Assembly (NCBI GenBank): GCA_037157565.1 | Contig: JAZHRO010000003.1 | Coordinates: 39,197,001-39,261,000 of the forward strand | From: Thalassia testudinum | Lineage: Eukaryota > Streptophyta > Magnoliopsida > Alismatales > Hydrocharitaceae | DNA length: 64,000 bases | Direction: 5' to 3' | Shown here: in pieces, positions 1 through 11,529 of the stretch | Layout of the letters: every line of letters starts with the position of its first letter | How positions within the stretch are numbered: the first letter of the stretch is position 1 | Made by a program: the position numbers and the translations under genes | Notes under the pieces: generated by a model | What the model was told of the DNA's origin: nothing | Database searches by the model: none | Seen by the model: only the letters and a program-made list of their open reading frames with translations

Positions 1-816
1 GATTTTCTTAAAAACACTCCTTGGTGCACAATAACCAGCCCATTTTTAGGAAGAAAGCTAAATTTACTAGCCTTACCAAAGAGAATCTTTGTTGATGGCT
101 GGTTAGCTGTCACCAAAGGTAAACTTTGGTCAGGATAACCCTTTGGTGACGGTTAGGGAACTGTGACCAAAGGAACACTCTTTCTCCCATGACAACCTTT
201 GGTCATGGTTATTAACCTTGACTAAAGCTCTCTCTTCGGTCACGGTTCTACATCTGTGACCAAAAGACTTTGGTCACAGTTTATAACCATGACTAAAGCT
301 GTAGAACGTAGCTAACGGTGTGCTTTGGTGATGGTTTTGGGTGGAACTATCACCAAAGCCCTATGCTTCAGTGATGGTTCCACCAAAAATCATCACCAAA
401 GCCTTATGAACAAAGCTGTAGAGCATAGCTAAGGTGCGCTTTGGTGATGATTTTAGGTGGAACTGGCACCAAATCCCTATTCTTCAGTGACGATTCCACC
501 AAAAACCATCACCAAAGCCCCGTGACCAAAGTTGTAGAACGTAGCTAATGGCGAGCTTCGGTGACAGTTTTAGGTGGAACCATCACCGAAGCATAGGGAT
601 TTGGTGACGGTTCCACCTAAAATCGTCACCAAAACCCTATGGCTTTGGTGACGATTTTGGCTGGAACCGTTACCAAAGCCTTTGGTAACGGTTTTAAGTG
701 GAACCGTCACGAATGACCCTTCCGCAACGCAACATTTGCTATCACTAATTGGTGATGGTTATGAGTCATTTGGTCATGATTTTTAACCATGACCAAAACC
801 CTAATTTCTTGTAGTG
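1..816. mobile_element. CACTA-1: terminal part of a CACTA (En/Spm) transposon
   Basis: The segment ends at 811-816 in gtagtg, preceded by tttctt, which reads on the other strand as the CACTA-type terminus CACTACAAGAAA. Bases 817-819 (aat) would be the 3-bp TSD; the other copy lies outside the window. The whole 816 bases are dense subterminal repeats in both orientations, built on tttggtgacggtt and aaccgtcaccaaag with a ggtggaac connector. Such arrays are the known binding region for the TnpA-type protein in CACTA elements. No coding sequence is visible. It sits in the 5' part of retrotransposon E3. The repeat sequence differs from that of CACTA-2, so it is a separate family. Confidence 0.88.
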
Positions 817-819
817 AAT

Positions 820-1648
820 ATTAAATCCTAAAAAGTAGAAAAACAACAAATATTTTGTGACAACTTTGATTTGGCATTAGACTCACTCTGTCTAATTCGC
901 ACACACCTTAAAAAAAGAAATAACTAGGCATCAACCCAATCAATGTCCTTCACATTCCCGTGCACATTCAAGTACCTAAGCCTAATTAAAACAAGTAGTC
1001 ACTTGACCACTTAAGGACTTCATCAAAATTAGGCTTGATATCCAGGATTTAAGGATCATTAATCGCTCCTAATTCCCTTAGAAAACGTGGCGACATACTT
1101 AGAGGGAAGTGAAATGATGGGTAAGGGTTTACACAAGCCCCTGGTGATTTACCCAGGACCAGCTTGTGCCCAAGCCACCTCTTTAGTCTTGTCGGGTAAT
1201 CCATGGGATGTGGGTTCACTTATTTATCCCTTACTTACTGGGCTCCCAAGTCTTAGGTTTCTTTAAGGAGTCACCATTAAGACAGATATATGCTTGTTTT
1301 CTTGATTTGCACACTTCTCCTCATCTATCTCTTCTCCTCCACTCCTGTTCTTCCATTTAGGTGTATACATGGCCGATTGTCCCAAAATCTGCACTTGGAG
1401 GGACTAACTGATTTTTCGGCTAGCTGCATTACCCATACTTGCTTGGTTTCTTCCTCTCGTGAAAATCAACAAAAAATGGAAAATGCCCAAACCCTATAAA
1501 AAATACTAACAACCCATCCACATCTAAACATCAAAATGGGAACACCATGCATCAACCCGAAATTGAAGTTCCCAAACCTCAACATGAAATGCTGCCTTTG
1601 CAAAACACAATGGGAAATCTGAATTTTGACAATTCAAACCCATTGTTC
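820..1648 (+). other. E3 5' untranslated leader (fragment)
   Basis: This stretch lies between the CACTA-1 end and the first gag-like codons of E3. No convincing open frame runs through it. A 69-codon frame at 1290-1499 has no recognisable similarity and I treat it as chance. The position upstream of an Athila-like gag suggests the long leader typical of that lineage. No primer-binding site is visible, which fits the 5' LTR and PBS lying left of the window, beyond CACTA-1. Confidence 0.5.
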
Positions 1649-1905
1649 ATGATGGTAAACCAACTCTAAGCATACCAACAACAATTGACTAGGACCATTA
1701 CGAACCTACCTAATCATAGGCCACCTAATGCTGAACCAAATATTCCTTTAAGGGATTTCTATTATCCCTCAAATTATGAAGAAAGATTTGGGGTGGTCAT
1801 ACCTGAAGGAGAATTCAAAATTAAACCTACTATCCTATATCTTACTAAGCACCTCCATAGCCTTCATTGGAAAGTCTTGTTTAGCCATTTAGAAGAACTT
1901 ACAGT
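1649..1905 (+). pseudogene. E3 gag, 5' part, interrupted by CACTA-2
   Basis: From ATG at 1649 a frame with one early stop (TAA after six codons) runs through PNHRPPNAEPNIPLRD and then KIKPTILYLTKHLHSLHW to HLEELT, where CACTA-2 begins. This matches the layout of Athila gag N-termini, in which an I-K-x(4-6)-LP-x-FHG-like stretch precedes the retrotransposon gag core. The continuation resumes at 34936 with a PLSLKYKATYW-like core, corresponding to the conserved FSLKDKAKYW seen in E2 gag. The break has the 3-bp duplication agt at 1903-1905 and 34933-34935. It is a broken, non-functional copy. Confidence 0.72.
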
Positions 1906-2435
1906 CACTAGTAGAAAAAGCACTGTTCTCGACGGATATTTTCTATCGTTCAAGTAATGGTCAGCAATAATATTATTCTCTACCATTTTAATGGGAACCA
2001 TTGCCCAAAGTCCGGTCACTATCTTTTCCATCTGGAAAACAATCATGGAGGTTGAGACCATTCTCGACCATTAGAAATGGTCAATAATAAAAATTTACTC
2101 GATCGTTGTTATATAAATGGTCAAGGATAAATGAAATCCTCGACTGTGCAATATATAACGATCGAGAAAGTGTATTAAAATTAAGATGTCTGGTGGACAT
2201 TATTGTCGACCAATGATAATGGTTGAAAATAATAATATAGTCGATTGTTTCCATATTAACGGTCAAGGATAAAGATTTCATAACCCACGGGCGCAGGCGG
2301 GCAAATTTTGGAAGCCTATCATCGACTGTTCGACCTTAAGGGTTGGAAAAGAAGTTATCCCCAATGGTTATTCTCGACCGTTTCTTAGGAACGGTTGAGA
2401 AAGTCGACTAAAATCCTTAGCCCTACCTCGACTTC
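1906..2435. repeat. CACTA-2 left TIR and subterminal repeat array
   Basis: After the CACTA terminus come degenerate repeats in both orientations with the core ctcgaccgtt or its reverse aacggtcgag, for example near 2098, 2150, 2205, 2250, 2320, 2375 and 2390. The same core fills the right end (34400-34925). In En/Spm these short subterminal motifs bind the TnpA-type protein; that role is inferred here from position and arrangement. Confidence 0.85.
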
Positions 2436-3027
2436 CTCCCCCTTCCTCCTAAATCACTTTCTTCCTCCTGAGCGCTCCCTCCTGCACCTGCACGACCTCC
2501 TCCACTTCGGCTCCTCCTCCATGACCCTCACTACAGTTCCTCCTCCTCGACTCCTCCATGACCCCTAGCACCAACAGCACCTCTCCTCCTTCGTGATGGA
2601 CCTCACTGCAGGTAGCCCTCCTCCTCATCTTCTTCCTCTTCCTCTCGCCTCCTCCTTCACCTCCCCCTTGTTGTTGACCTAAAGACCCCTCTCCCTCAAC
2701 CACCACCATCACCAGTGACCACTAGCCACCACCACCAGCACCTTTGCCACCACCAACACTCGCTGCCACCACCTACTGCCCCTACTATCGCCACCTTTAC
2801 CACCACCCGCATCTCTGCCAGCACCTTTGCCACGTCCCTTGCCTCCCCTCCTCCTCGCCTGCTCGTGCCCCTACTGCCTCCCTCACCAGCACCACCACAA
2901 CCCGCCACCCCATCCCCCTGTAAGTAGCCCCCCCACCCCCTACCCCCACAACCAGCACCACCCACACCCTGCAGCCACCACCACCACCACTAGCACCCTC
3001 TACCACTTCCCCCTCCTCTCAAATAGC
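2436..3027. repeat. CCT/CCA-rich low-complexity stretch
   Basis: Strongly strand-biased C-rich DNA built of cctcct and ccaccacca runs. It opens short frames on both strands rich in Pro, His and Thr (plus) or Gly, Trp and Val (minus), but these are composition effects and not genes. It lies between the subterminal array and the putative promoter/leader of the transposase gene in CACTA-2. Confidence 0.7.
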
Positions 3028-4508
3028 TAAGTTATTTTTTTTTTTATTAAGTACTTAGGTTTGATTTTTATTTGTGAATGCAATAACACGTTATTAGTTT
3101 ATATTTTGATTTAGTTAAATTTTTAGTAGTTGTTATTTGTGGGGTGTGCCCACAAATGTATGACAATTGTTAGTAATTATTAGTAATTGTCATTGTGGGA
3201 TGTGCCCACATATGGTTTAGTGAAATTGTTGGTAATTGTTATTTGTGCACCCACATTTATTGTGATAGATTGTGTATGTAAGATTTGAGACAAATCCCAT
3301 ATTATTGTGGAAACTCTACCAAAATTTTTTGTCTTACGATTTGCTACAAGTATAGGAGCAGGGTTTATGATTTGGTTTTACATTTTGTGTATAAGGTTTT
3401 GTGTTTAGGAGTAGGGTTTAATTATGGTTATTTGTTTTTAGGTTAGGTTTTAGGGTTTAGTGCTTAAGGTTTAAGGTTAGTTTTAGGATTTTTTTATTGG
3501 GTTTTGGTATTAGGTTTTGAGTTCTAGATTTAGGTTATAGGGTGTTTATTTTAGATTTAGGGCTTTCGATTTAAGGCTTAAGTTTAGGTTTTTTGGTTTT
3601 AGTTTAGGTTTGATGATCTTGATTACAGCAATGGTGAAGGCTCCCAAAGTTCAATTTTTGAAAGCCTAGATTAGAGCTAAAGCCACTTCTTCCACACTTC
3701 TAAATTAATGTAGTTGTTGCTATAAAACTTCACCTAAATTGGAAAATGGGGAACTTTCTTTCGATAATTCTAGACTATATGTTTGAATTGTGTTCCCAAA
3801 TTATTTGAATTATTTGTTATTTATGTTTGATTATGAAATTTGTATTACTACTTTGTACATACACACACTTGCACAAATTTAGATGCACGGTAATGACAAA
3901 CAATAGGAATTCTAACCCCTAGGCAACAAGATGTGAGAGGGATATAGTTGTGTCAAAATACTAGCCCATCGAGACTTATGATCATGTTATATGGACAATA
4001 CAAAGTGTGTGTATACCTCATGTACATGCACGATGTCTTGTCATTATAACATGCCATAAGTGTCGTTGTCCTTTGTTCAGAGAAGTTCTGAACAAAGAGG
4101 GGTCATTGAAGATTTGATCACAACTTAGGGTTACCTCTTGCATGTAGCTAGTGTTTGGAGAAATTTCGGTTACATTTCCTCCCTCTTCTCCGTTATAACA
4201 ATTAATCTTAGCTCTATTCCCAAAGCACCCTTTAGTGGAGGCTATTGGGGTTGTTGTTAAGGTTAGTCTTGGGAGGTATACTGGAGAAGTGCAGGGAAAT
4301 GCTACTGAAATTTCTTCAAACATTGGTTTCATGTAAGCAGTAATGTTACGATCAAATCTTCAAGGATGGGCTATCAAGTGAAAATCTTCTTAAAATACAC
4401 ATTTCTTCTTTACTCGAGTATGGCTTCTGAATGATCTAAAAATACACATTCTTACTTTATTCGAGTCCAACTTATCAGTGCTTGTCTATTACATTTAGGA
4501 TAATTATC
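3028..4508 (+). other. CACTA-2 upstream region of the transposase gene
   Basis: AT-rich DNA without a supported gene. It holds two or three copies of a gtgggrtgtgcccac motif (3138-3154, 3195-3210 and a partial at 3243-3256) that recurs in the inter-gene region at 19976-20095. It also holds a G/T-rich tract (about 3340-3620) with many imperfect ttaggg-like words. A 104-codon minus-strand frame (4018-4332) shows nothing recognisable. By position this contains the promoter and leader of the TNP2 gene, but no specific promoter element can be assigned. Confidence 0.55.
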
Positions 4509-4773
4509 ATGGATAAGTCATGGATCAATATGAGAAATTCAAATTACCACGACTACAAGAGTGGAGTGATTTTATTTCTGGAGTGGGCATTTCATAATAA
4601 TAGGAAGACATTTAGACAAGGAGAATTCCTTTAGTTGATGTTATGCCCATGTAATAGTGTTTGAATGGGTTTTTCTCTGATCGAGACAAAGTTTTGGAGC
4701 ATGTAATATGTAACGGTTGGTGGTAACATTACGTAAATTTGACATCTCATGGTAAACAAATGAGAGAAGTTAG
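4509..4773 (+). pseudogene. CACTA-2 transposase N-terminus (Transpos_assoc domain), degenerate
   Basis: Translation from ATG 4509 starts MDKSW and continues through NYHDYKSGVILFLEWAF to a CPCN motif (about 4645), the signature of the Transpos_assoc domain that begins plant TNP2 proteins (MDKSWM, then RCPCxxC). In-frame stops appear after codon 40 and become frequent, so the exon is dead. At 4773 an inverted solo LTR interrupts it. The reading resumes at 7026 with RNETIEAFEG, the segment normally found between the Transpos_assoc domain and the TNP2 core. The start codon is chosen because it is the conserved MDKSW start of the family. Confidence 0.8.
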
Positions 4774-7025
4774 TGATGTGAAATACGTGTGATTTGTAAA
4801 AGTAGGTTTTTAACGTCGTTGTAACATGCGAATTCACATATGCTTTTAAATTTATATCCTAGGTAGGGGAGTATCTAGGGTCGTCTAAGGAGGCAAAAAT
4901 TGCAATTCAATTCTCTTGTTAAAAACACATCTCAACTTTCTTTTTGATATTTTAAATATATATAATTTTTTTTTGTGTTTTGAAATAATACGGGCAAAGT
5001 GCCAATTGTGACAAAAGAGTCCTAACACCTAAAATGCTAAGCTAAAACTTAAGAGATTAAAATGTCCACTACCTAAGCTCACTCTAGGCAAGTGGAGGCC
5101 TAGAGTAATTAGGGAGTGGAAGTAGAATAAATGCTAGAACTACAGTAACAATTGCAATGAAAAATTAAAAAGAAGGCAATTTGATTAACTTGAATTTGTG
5201 TTATTTTTCCAAGACAAGTAGACGAATACTTCAACTAGAAAAAAAAAATTTAAAAGTAATAAAATAAACATAAATCCTCTTACAAAAATTGGTGAAGAAG
5301 GGAGTCTTCTTGCTCCAAGCCTAGCTACTCCTTGGCTTGAAAAGAGGGCCTCCTTCTTCTCCTTCCTTGAGAGCTCCTCCAAGGTGGAAGCTACCACCTT
5401 CAATGCTCTCCTCCAAGGGGTGGGCGTGCACCACCCTCAAAAGCTCCTCCAAGGTGGCATGGACAACCTTCAAGATCTGCTCCAAAGATCTTCCTTGCCT
5501 AGCTTCTCCTTTGGTTGGTGTGGGCACAAGAGAGAAGGGAAGAGGGGAAGGCACCAAGGGGACAAAATATCCCCTTAATCTTCATCTTCTTCTTATCTCT
5601 TGGGTGTGGGATTCTAGGTAGAATATGAGAGTTAAATTGCTAGCCAAGGATGCTTTGAATGGTGGTGGGTAGTGGTCTTTCTATAGGGTAAGATGGGGGG
5701 TTAAGGTGCCCCTTGAAATGGAGGGCTAAGATGGAAGGATGGAGGTGGTTGGTGATCCTATGGCCAAGGGCATTTGGTGCCAACCCAAGGGACTCCTAGG
5801 GGGTGGTTATGGGTGGTGACACCCCTTGAAGTTGGTGCCAAAATAGCTTCTAGAAGGGGGTCTTAGGTGGCTCCAAGAAAGGTTCTAGAATGAGGGGGTA
5901 TGTGGAGGGTAGTGATGGGTTTAAGGGGAATTGTGTGGTGGAGATGAAGGGGATTTTTGGAGGGAAAAGTGGCGCCAACAAGGGGGTATTTAGGGTGGTT
6001 TTGGCACCACTTTTAGGTGTCTTTTGGAGGTGGTGGGTAGGCTAGGTTGGCGCCAAGTAGGTTAGCTTATGTGGAGCTTAGGTGGAGCTAGTTGGGTGGA
6101 GTTGTTAGATGGGTTTTTGGGGTGGTACAAGCCAAGGAAGTTGGAGCATAGCTAAGATAAGCTAGCTTAGCTAATGTAGGAGTAGAGGAGGAGGTTTTGG
6201 AGCTAGGGTTTGGAGGGAGGAGCTGAGGAGGAGAAGTTTGGAGCTGAAACTGGAGCTAGCTGCTGCTGAAGAGGCTGGCATGGAGCTACTCTAGCTGGCC
6301 TAGCTTGCTAGTTCTTTGCTAGATATTAAGCCAAGCTAAAGTGAGCTAGCTTCTACCATAATGAGCTGAGGTGAGCTAGGTCTAGTGCTCCTCGGGAGGA
6401 TCAAGCTGGTTTAGGCAGCTAAGGTAGCTTTGCTCAACTAAGTTGAGCTAAGCTGAGTCCCTGGGAGCTATACTTGAGCTTCCTGAGCTGGGATGAGTTC
6501 TTCTTGAGCTGGCTAGAGTTGAGTGGAGTTGGATGTAGCTAGATCTGAGCTGGGGTGAACTCCTGTCAGCTCCGCTGAGCTAGCTAGAGCTCCCTGTGGA
6601 CTAGTGGGAGCTGAGATGAGGTAGACTCAGCTAAGTTTAGCTGGATCTGAGATGACCTGAGCTAGGGTGAGCTAAGATAAACTCTCTTGAGCTTCCATAC
6701 AGCTGAGATTAGCTGAATGGAGCTGGGATGATCTAACCCTAGTTCAAGTGAGCTAGGTTGGGACTGTGGTGAGCTGGATCAAGCTAAGTTCTAGCTAGTC
6801 TGAACTCCTTCACCAATTGCCTTCTTGAGTACTAGGGTTTTAGGGATCTGTATATCAGTTCATCCCTAACACTCACAAAAATACATTAAAATAACAAAAG
6901 AAAATGCAATGCATGCCTAACCTAGTGAATGACTAAATGCAGCCCAAAAACCCATTTGCGGAGTAAAATCATGAGAGCTAGGTTTGTTTTAATGCATAAG
7001 AATGATGACAAACTGGTGTTTATCA
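4774..7025 (-). mobile_element. Solo LTR of the E3 family, inserted in the CACTA-2 transposase gene
   Basis: Read on the minus strand it begins TGATAAACACC at 7025 and ends CACATCA at 4774. It is bounded by the near-identical 5-bp duplications gttag (4769-4773) and attag (7026-7030). Its minus strand matches the E3 3' LTR (41440-44000) throughout: the early gggatgaa...agatccctaaaaccctag block, an AGCT-rich middle, the ttctagaaggggt block and the final acaacgac-ttaaaa segment. There is no internal retrotransposon sequence, so it is a solo LTR, the usual product of recombination between the two LTRs of one element. Length is 2252 bases, against 2561 for the E3 LTR. Confidence 0.9.
6050..6840. 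repeat. AGCT-rich quasi-repeat inside the solo LTR
   Basis: About 800 bases with very frequent gagct and agctrg words at irregular spacing of roughly 8-25 bases, without a clean period. The equivalent tract occurs in the opposite orientation in the E3 3' LTR at about 41640-42290. Because AGCT is self-complementary, the tract has high local inverted-repeat potential. Confidence 0.7.
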
Positions 7026-7030
7026 ATTAG

Positions 7031-8714
7031 GAATGAGACAATTGAAGCCTTTGAAGGAAGTAATGATAGTCATGCAGATGAATTGGATGAAATGTTACAT
7101 GGTATGAGAGCAGTAGTCCATGAGGATGCAAATGATGATCAGACATTACCAGATTGTAATGAGTTGTACGATGCAGTAGAGGTAGCAGAGGATCCAATTG
7201 CTCCTAGAATAGCGTCAATGTTGAAGTTGTCATTCCTTCTGAAATTGTTTTAGATGAAAGTGATGAATAGAGCCACAGCAAAATTAATGTCTGAGGTTCT
7301 GAAATTCATTGAAGATCTGTTGAATAATCCTGTTGGATATCGTAAGTCAAGGTATGATGCAAAGAAGTAGATACATGGGCTCAGACTGGAATGCGAGAAG
7401 ATTGATGCCAATCGTAATTACTGCATCCTATACAAAAATGAGTACTCAGGATTGACTAACTATCCTGAATGTGGTGATGAGAGATCTAAAGTGGGTAAGT
7501 CAACAAACACTGGCGGGAAGAAATAACCGGAGAAGGTTCTCCATTATTTTCCACTGATCCCTAGGCTAAAATGCTTATTCATTTCCAGTGAAAGAGCAAA
7601 ACTGATGTCATGGCATCAAGATAATAAATTGAAAGATGGATGCATCCGTCATTCAACAGATTTTGATGAGTGGAACAGATTTAACGAGAATCACGCATTA
7701 TTCGCAGAGGAGGCACGGAATTTGAGATTAGGTCATGCAAGTGATGGATTCAATCTATTCAAAAGCATGTATCCATCATATTCCATATGGCCGATGGTCA
7801 TGGCAACTTACAACTTACCCCCATGGCTATGCATGTGATCTTCCTTCATGATGTTGACACTCCCTTTCCCAAGACCCAAGCAACCAGGAAATGCAATAGA
7901 TGTTTATCTTTAGCCATTAATTGATTAGCTGAAAGTGTTGTGGTACGGTGGTGTTCAAACATATGATGTGGACAAGAAACAATTCTTCCAGTTGCATGCA
8001 GCATTACTGTGGACAATTAATGACTTTCCAGCATATGTGAATTTGTCAGGATGGAGTATGAAGAGGAAGTTCACCTGTCCAATCTGTATGGATGATACTT
8101 ATCACCTGAGATTGCCAGAAAGAGAGAAGTTTTGTTACTTGGGGCACCGTAGGTTTTTGCCAATTGAACACAGATGGCGAACGTCACAATTCAAAGACAG
8201 ATTTGATGGTAAAGCATGTTGGTATTCATCGAGGAATCCAAACAATAAACTCTGTACAAATTCTATTAGGCTGTCGGGGATGAAAATCATGGAAACATTG
8301 CAACAGCTCAGAGAAATATGTTTGGGTTGTCTTTTCAAGAATGACTTGGCTTCCTTGTGACACTCAGGGTTTAGGAAGAAAAGCATACTTTTTATGAAGC
8401 TTCCATATTGGAAGGATTTGATAGTGCGGCACAATTTAGATGTTATGCATATCGAAAAGAATGTAATGGACAACATTCTTGATGTATTAAACCTAACAGA
8501 CAGCCTAAAGGATACAGTTAAAACAAGGAATGATATGAAAATTTTTGGTATTTGTCCTAAGTTGCACGTTGAAGGAGGGTCTCACCTTTCAAAAGCTATA
8601 TACAGTCTTACTGGAGAGCAGAGGCAAAGGATTTTCTCATTCCTTAAATACATTCGGGTTCCAGATGGGTATTCATCCTAAATTTCACATTACGTAAATG
8701 AAGTGCAAAAGACG
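7031..8714 (+). pseudogene. CACTA-2 TNP2 transposase, central part
   Basis: Plant CACTA transposase core (Transposase_21/TNP2 family), which would cut and join the element ends. Recognisable blocks in order: RNETIEAFEG (7026 on); RLGHASDGFNLF with SYSIWP and YNLPPWLCM (about 7725-7835); LKVLWYGGVQTYDV, LLWTINDFPAY, NLSGW and a C-P-I-C segment (7930-8100); GHRRFLP (8145); then LPYWKDL, LDVMHIEKNV and KLHVEGG (8395-8580) to PDGYSS (8680). The aspartates in ASDGF and INDFPA and the glutamate in HIEKN are family-conserved acidic residues. Stops and frame breaks occur, for example at 7251, 7836 and 8358. The frame after 8681 reads toward the E1 insertion at 8720 and resumes at 19169. Confidence 0.92.
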
Positions 8715-8719
8715 ATTAC
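8715..8719. repeat. E1 target-site duplication, left copy (attac)
   Basis: The same five bases occur at 19164-19168 directly after the other LTR. They mark the E1 insertion into the TNP2 gene. Confidence 0.95.
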
Positions 8720-11443
8720 TGTTACGACCCGATTCCCGAATTCCTACGAGATACTAGAATCGGACTGACTCGACTGATCCAATGACCCAGTCGTCCAACA
8801 AGAAAGTAACCAAATGAGCAGTAAAATAAACCACATTCACCATGTATATAACTAGCAGTAACAAAATACAATAGTAAAGAAAAGAAATACTACAGTATAC
8901 ACCACCACAACAGTAAAGAAATAAACATGTACGTAAACATGAAGCTTACAATGAAAAGAGTACAGGGGTAACAGAAACTACTCACTACAACAGAAGAAAA
9001 AGTACAGTGGGTACTACACAAGTAACGCTACTGGGCTCTACTAGGCCCAGCACCCTCTACAGCCGCCGACTCTGGCTGCTCAATACCTGGTCCTGAAAAG
9101 GTAACAAAGGTGACACATCAGCGAAATGCTGAGTAGAGTGGCAACTAAAAGCTAAGAAACAGTAAGGTGGACAGTAGCTGTTATATTTTTAATTTCTTTC
9201 TTTATATTTTCCGTTTACTCAATATCGAATTATCCCTCAGGTTCTTCTCTGGATCTTGAATGTTCCTCGTGGGAACGATCTTGATTGCAGTCTTTTCCGA
9301 AAAGTAGAAGTAGCACGTGGTGCTCTCCTGGCCAGGAGAGTCCCCCGTGGTGGTCCTACCCTCAGTCAACCACCCCAAGGTCGCTGACAGATGTAACGGT
9401 GACTACGGCACACGCGATAAACGCACGGGTAGCTACCCCACAATGGCACGCAGTCAGTCGTTTCTGTTAACGGGTGAGCCCAAAGGACAGCACGGAACCA
9501 GTACAGGGCAGAGCCCTCTCAGTAACAGGGGTCCAGCCCCTCCATAGTAACTAAACAGGGGTCTTGCCCCTTCATAGTCTGTGCACCATAGCCTGACTAC
9601 CCTGGTTTCCCCAGTGGGCCGATCAGCTCAGTGTAGGAGGGCTAGCAGAACCCCGGGGCCCATGGGGTAGCTAGTGCACTCCCTACACTAGTAGCTCTCC
9701 TCGGTATTGTGTACACAAGGGCCAAAAGTCGATACAAAGTGGCCAGATCTACCTCGGGTCCCTTGGGTAGCTAGCTCTGCTTTGCACTAAACAGGGGGAC
9801 AGTTGCTCTCCTTGGTACTTCATACTCAAGGGCCAGCTCACTTCCCCAATTCTGTTCCATTCACTTTCCAGGAGTTCTACTCGTAAGTCCCCATAGGGTT
9901 CACGCTCTTTCAACACCGCCAATTTAGGTTTCATCTTTTCAGCTTTATATTTATATAGCCCATGTTCCCAACCATAATTATTCATTCATAATCAGGCAGC
10001 TGTTAACCAATTACAGGCAGTTATCGTTTCCTTTCTACTTTTCCAAGACTGCAAAGTATATATATTCAATCTAGTTTTCTAGTCCTTGGATTCATGCCAT
10101 ATCCTAGGATCTATCATTTAATCTAGTTTTCCAGTCCCAGGATTCATGCATTACCCTAGGATCTATCATTCAATCTTGTTTTTCATTCCTAGGGTTCATG
10201 CATTACCCTAGACTCTATTAATTATTTCACAAGTGCATAATTTTTGATAATTAATTGAAAGGGCCACTCTACCTGCAAAACCGAGAGTACTGGGGGTGAA
10301 ATCGGCAAGCCCGTGCGCCTCTACAACCCCCAGAGCCGCAAAGAAATGGGATCCTAACACAAGGATCGAATCAAATACAAGGAGCTACTCATAACAGCAT
10401 ACAATTACTGTAAATAGGTAGAGGAACTAAATCTGAGAAGAACGAGACTGGAAACGCGAAAAACGGACTCCGAACGGACCCTAAACGGGTCAAAAATGAT
10501 AAGTCTGCCCAAAATCAAATGCCTGGAACTTCTTCCAGACGTCTTGAATGATTGCTAAGGTCATACCTTGATCTGCGTGGTCCTTCAGACATCCAGAAAC
10601 CCACTGAACCATCTGGACCTAGTTTCTTGATGTTCGACTGTCACTCTGGACATCTAGAGACCCTCTCCGCCGTCTGGTGCTAAGCCCAGACATCCGATGT
10701 GTGTGGGGTGGCGTGCCCATGTGCCTTCCCGAACCAGTCCTACACACACACTCGCCCGTTCTCAACACGAAAGGATGCAGAAGACTTCGGTAGAATGGCT
10801 ACATGGCCATACATGCGAAAGAAGAAGGTAAAAATAACGTACCTTTCATACGTATGGACCTTCCTCCAGACGTCTCCTACATCGTCTGGACGTAAGTCCG
10901 AACGTCTGATTCTAGGAAATTCTCCCAGAATCAGGACCTCCTCGCCCTTCGCCCGCAGCGCACAGCCGTGCCACGCCGCGCCCGCCTGCTGCCTGAGCTG
11001 CAGTAGCTCCGTCGCGGCACCACACACTTGTTGCGCACTCGCCGGTCGGCTCTGGCTGCCCCGGCGAGCTCGAACCCTCGCGGTCGAGCTCCCTCTCCCT
11101 CTCGCAATAGCCCCTCCTCTCCACACACTCGCAACAGCCGCTACTGTCACTCTCACCAGCTCGCTCTCTCGCTGACAGGGGGAAGAACAAAAAGAAGGAG
11201 GTGGAGTGAGGGTGAGGGAGATAGAGGTGTATTTGTAAGCTGCTGAGGGGAGAGAGAGAGAGAGAAAAAGTTGTCTGCAGGGAGGGAGGAAGGAGAAGAA
11301 GGAGGGCAGCAGGTTCAGTCTGCACGCTCATGCTTGCAGACGCGAGCCCGTACGCCCAAAAAATTTAATTCCAGACGTCTGACCAGACATCTGGACCACT
11401 TCCCAGATGTCTTAAACGACGCTTGATGCCTCGAGTTATAACA
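8720..11443 (-). repeat. E1 3' LTR
   Basis: Bounded by terminal TG/CA dinucleotides; partner of 16451-19163. Minus-strand start TGTTATAAC at 11443. It includes a C+G-rich part (about 10930-11170), several imperfect palindromes of the agacgtctgg type (for example 10525-10552, 11371-11412) and a threefold tandem of a ctagtttt...attcatgc...cctagg unit at about 10070-10220. Frames in it, including one of 158 codons on the plus strand, are antisense to the element and not conserved in length between the two LTRs. Confidence 0.95.
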
Positions 11444-11529
11444 ATATAACAAACTCAAAGGAAGTTTTGTCCTCGAAACTTGCACTAACAAGGGTACGGG
11501 AAAGAACGATATATGCATAACAACTCGAA

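Noticed and set aside
3340..3620. Telomere-like ttaggg words
   Set aside because: Irregular and interrupted, no run of perfect TTTAGGG units; inside CACTA-2, so not a telomere.
10699..11175. 158-codon plus-strand frame, with a 175-codon relative at 18424-18951
   Set aside because: Present in both E1 LTRs only because the LTRs are copies; antisense to the element, compositionally biased and different in length.
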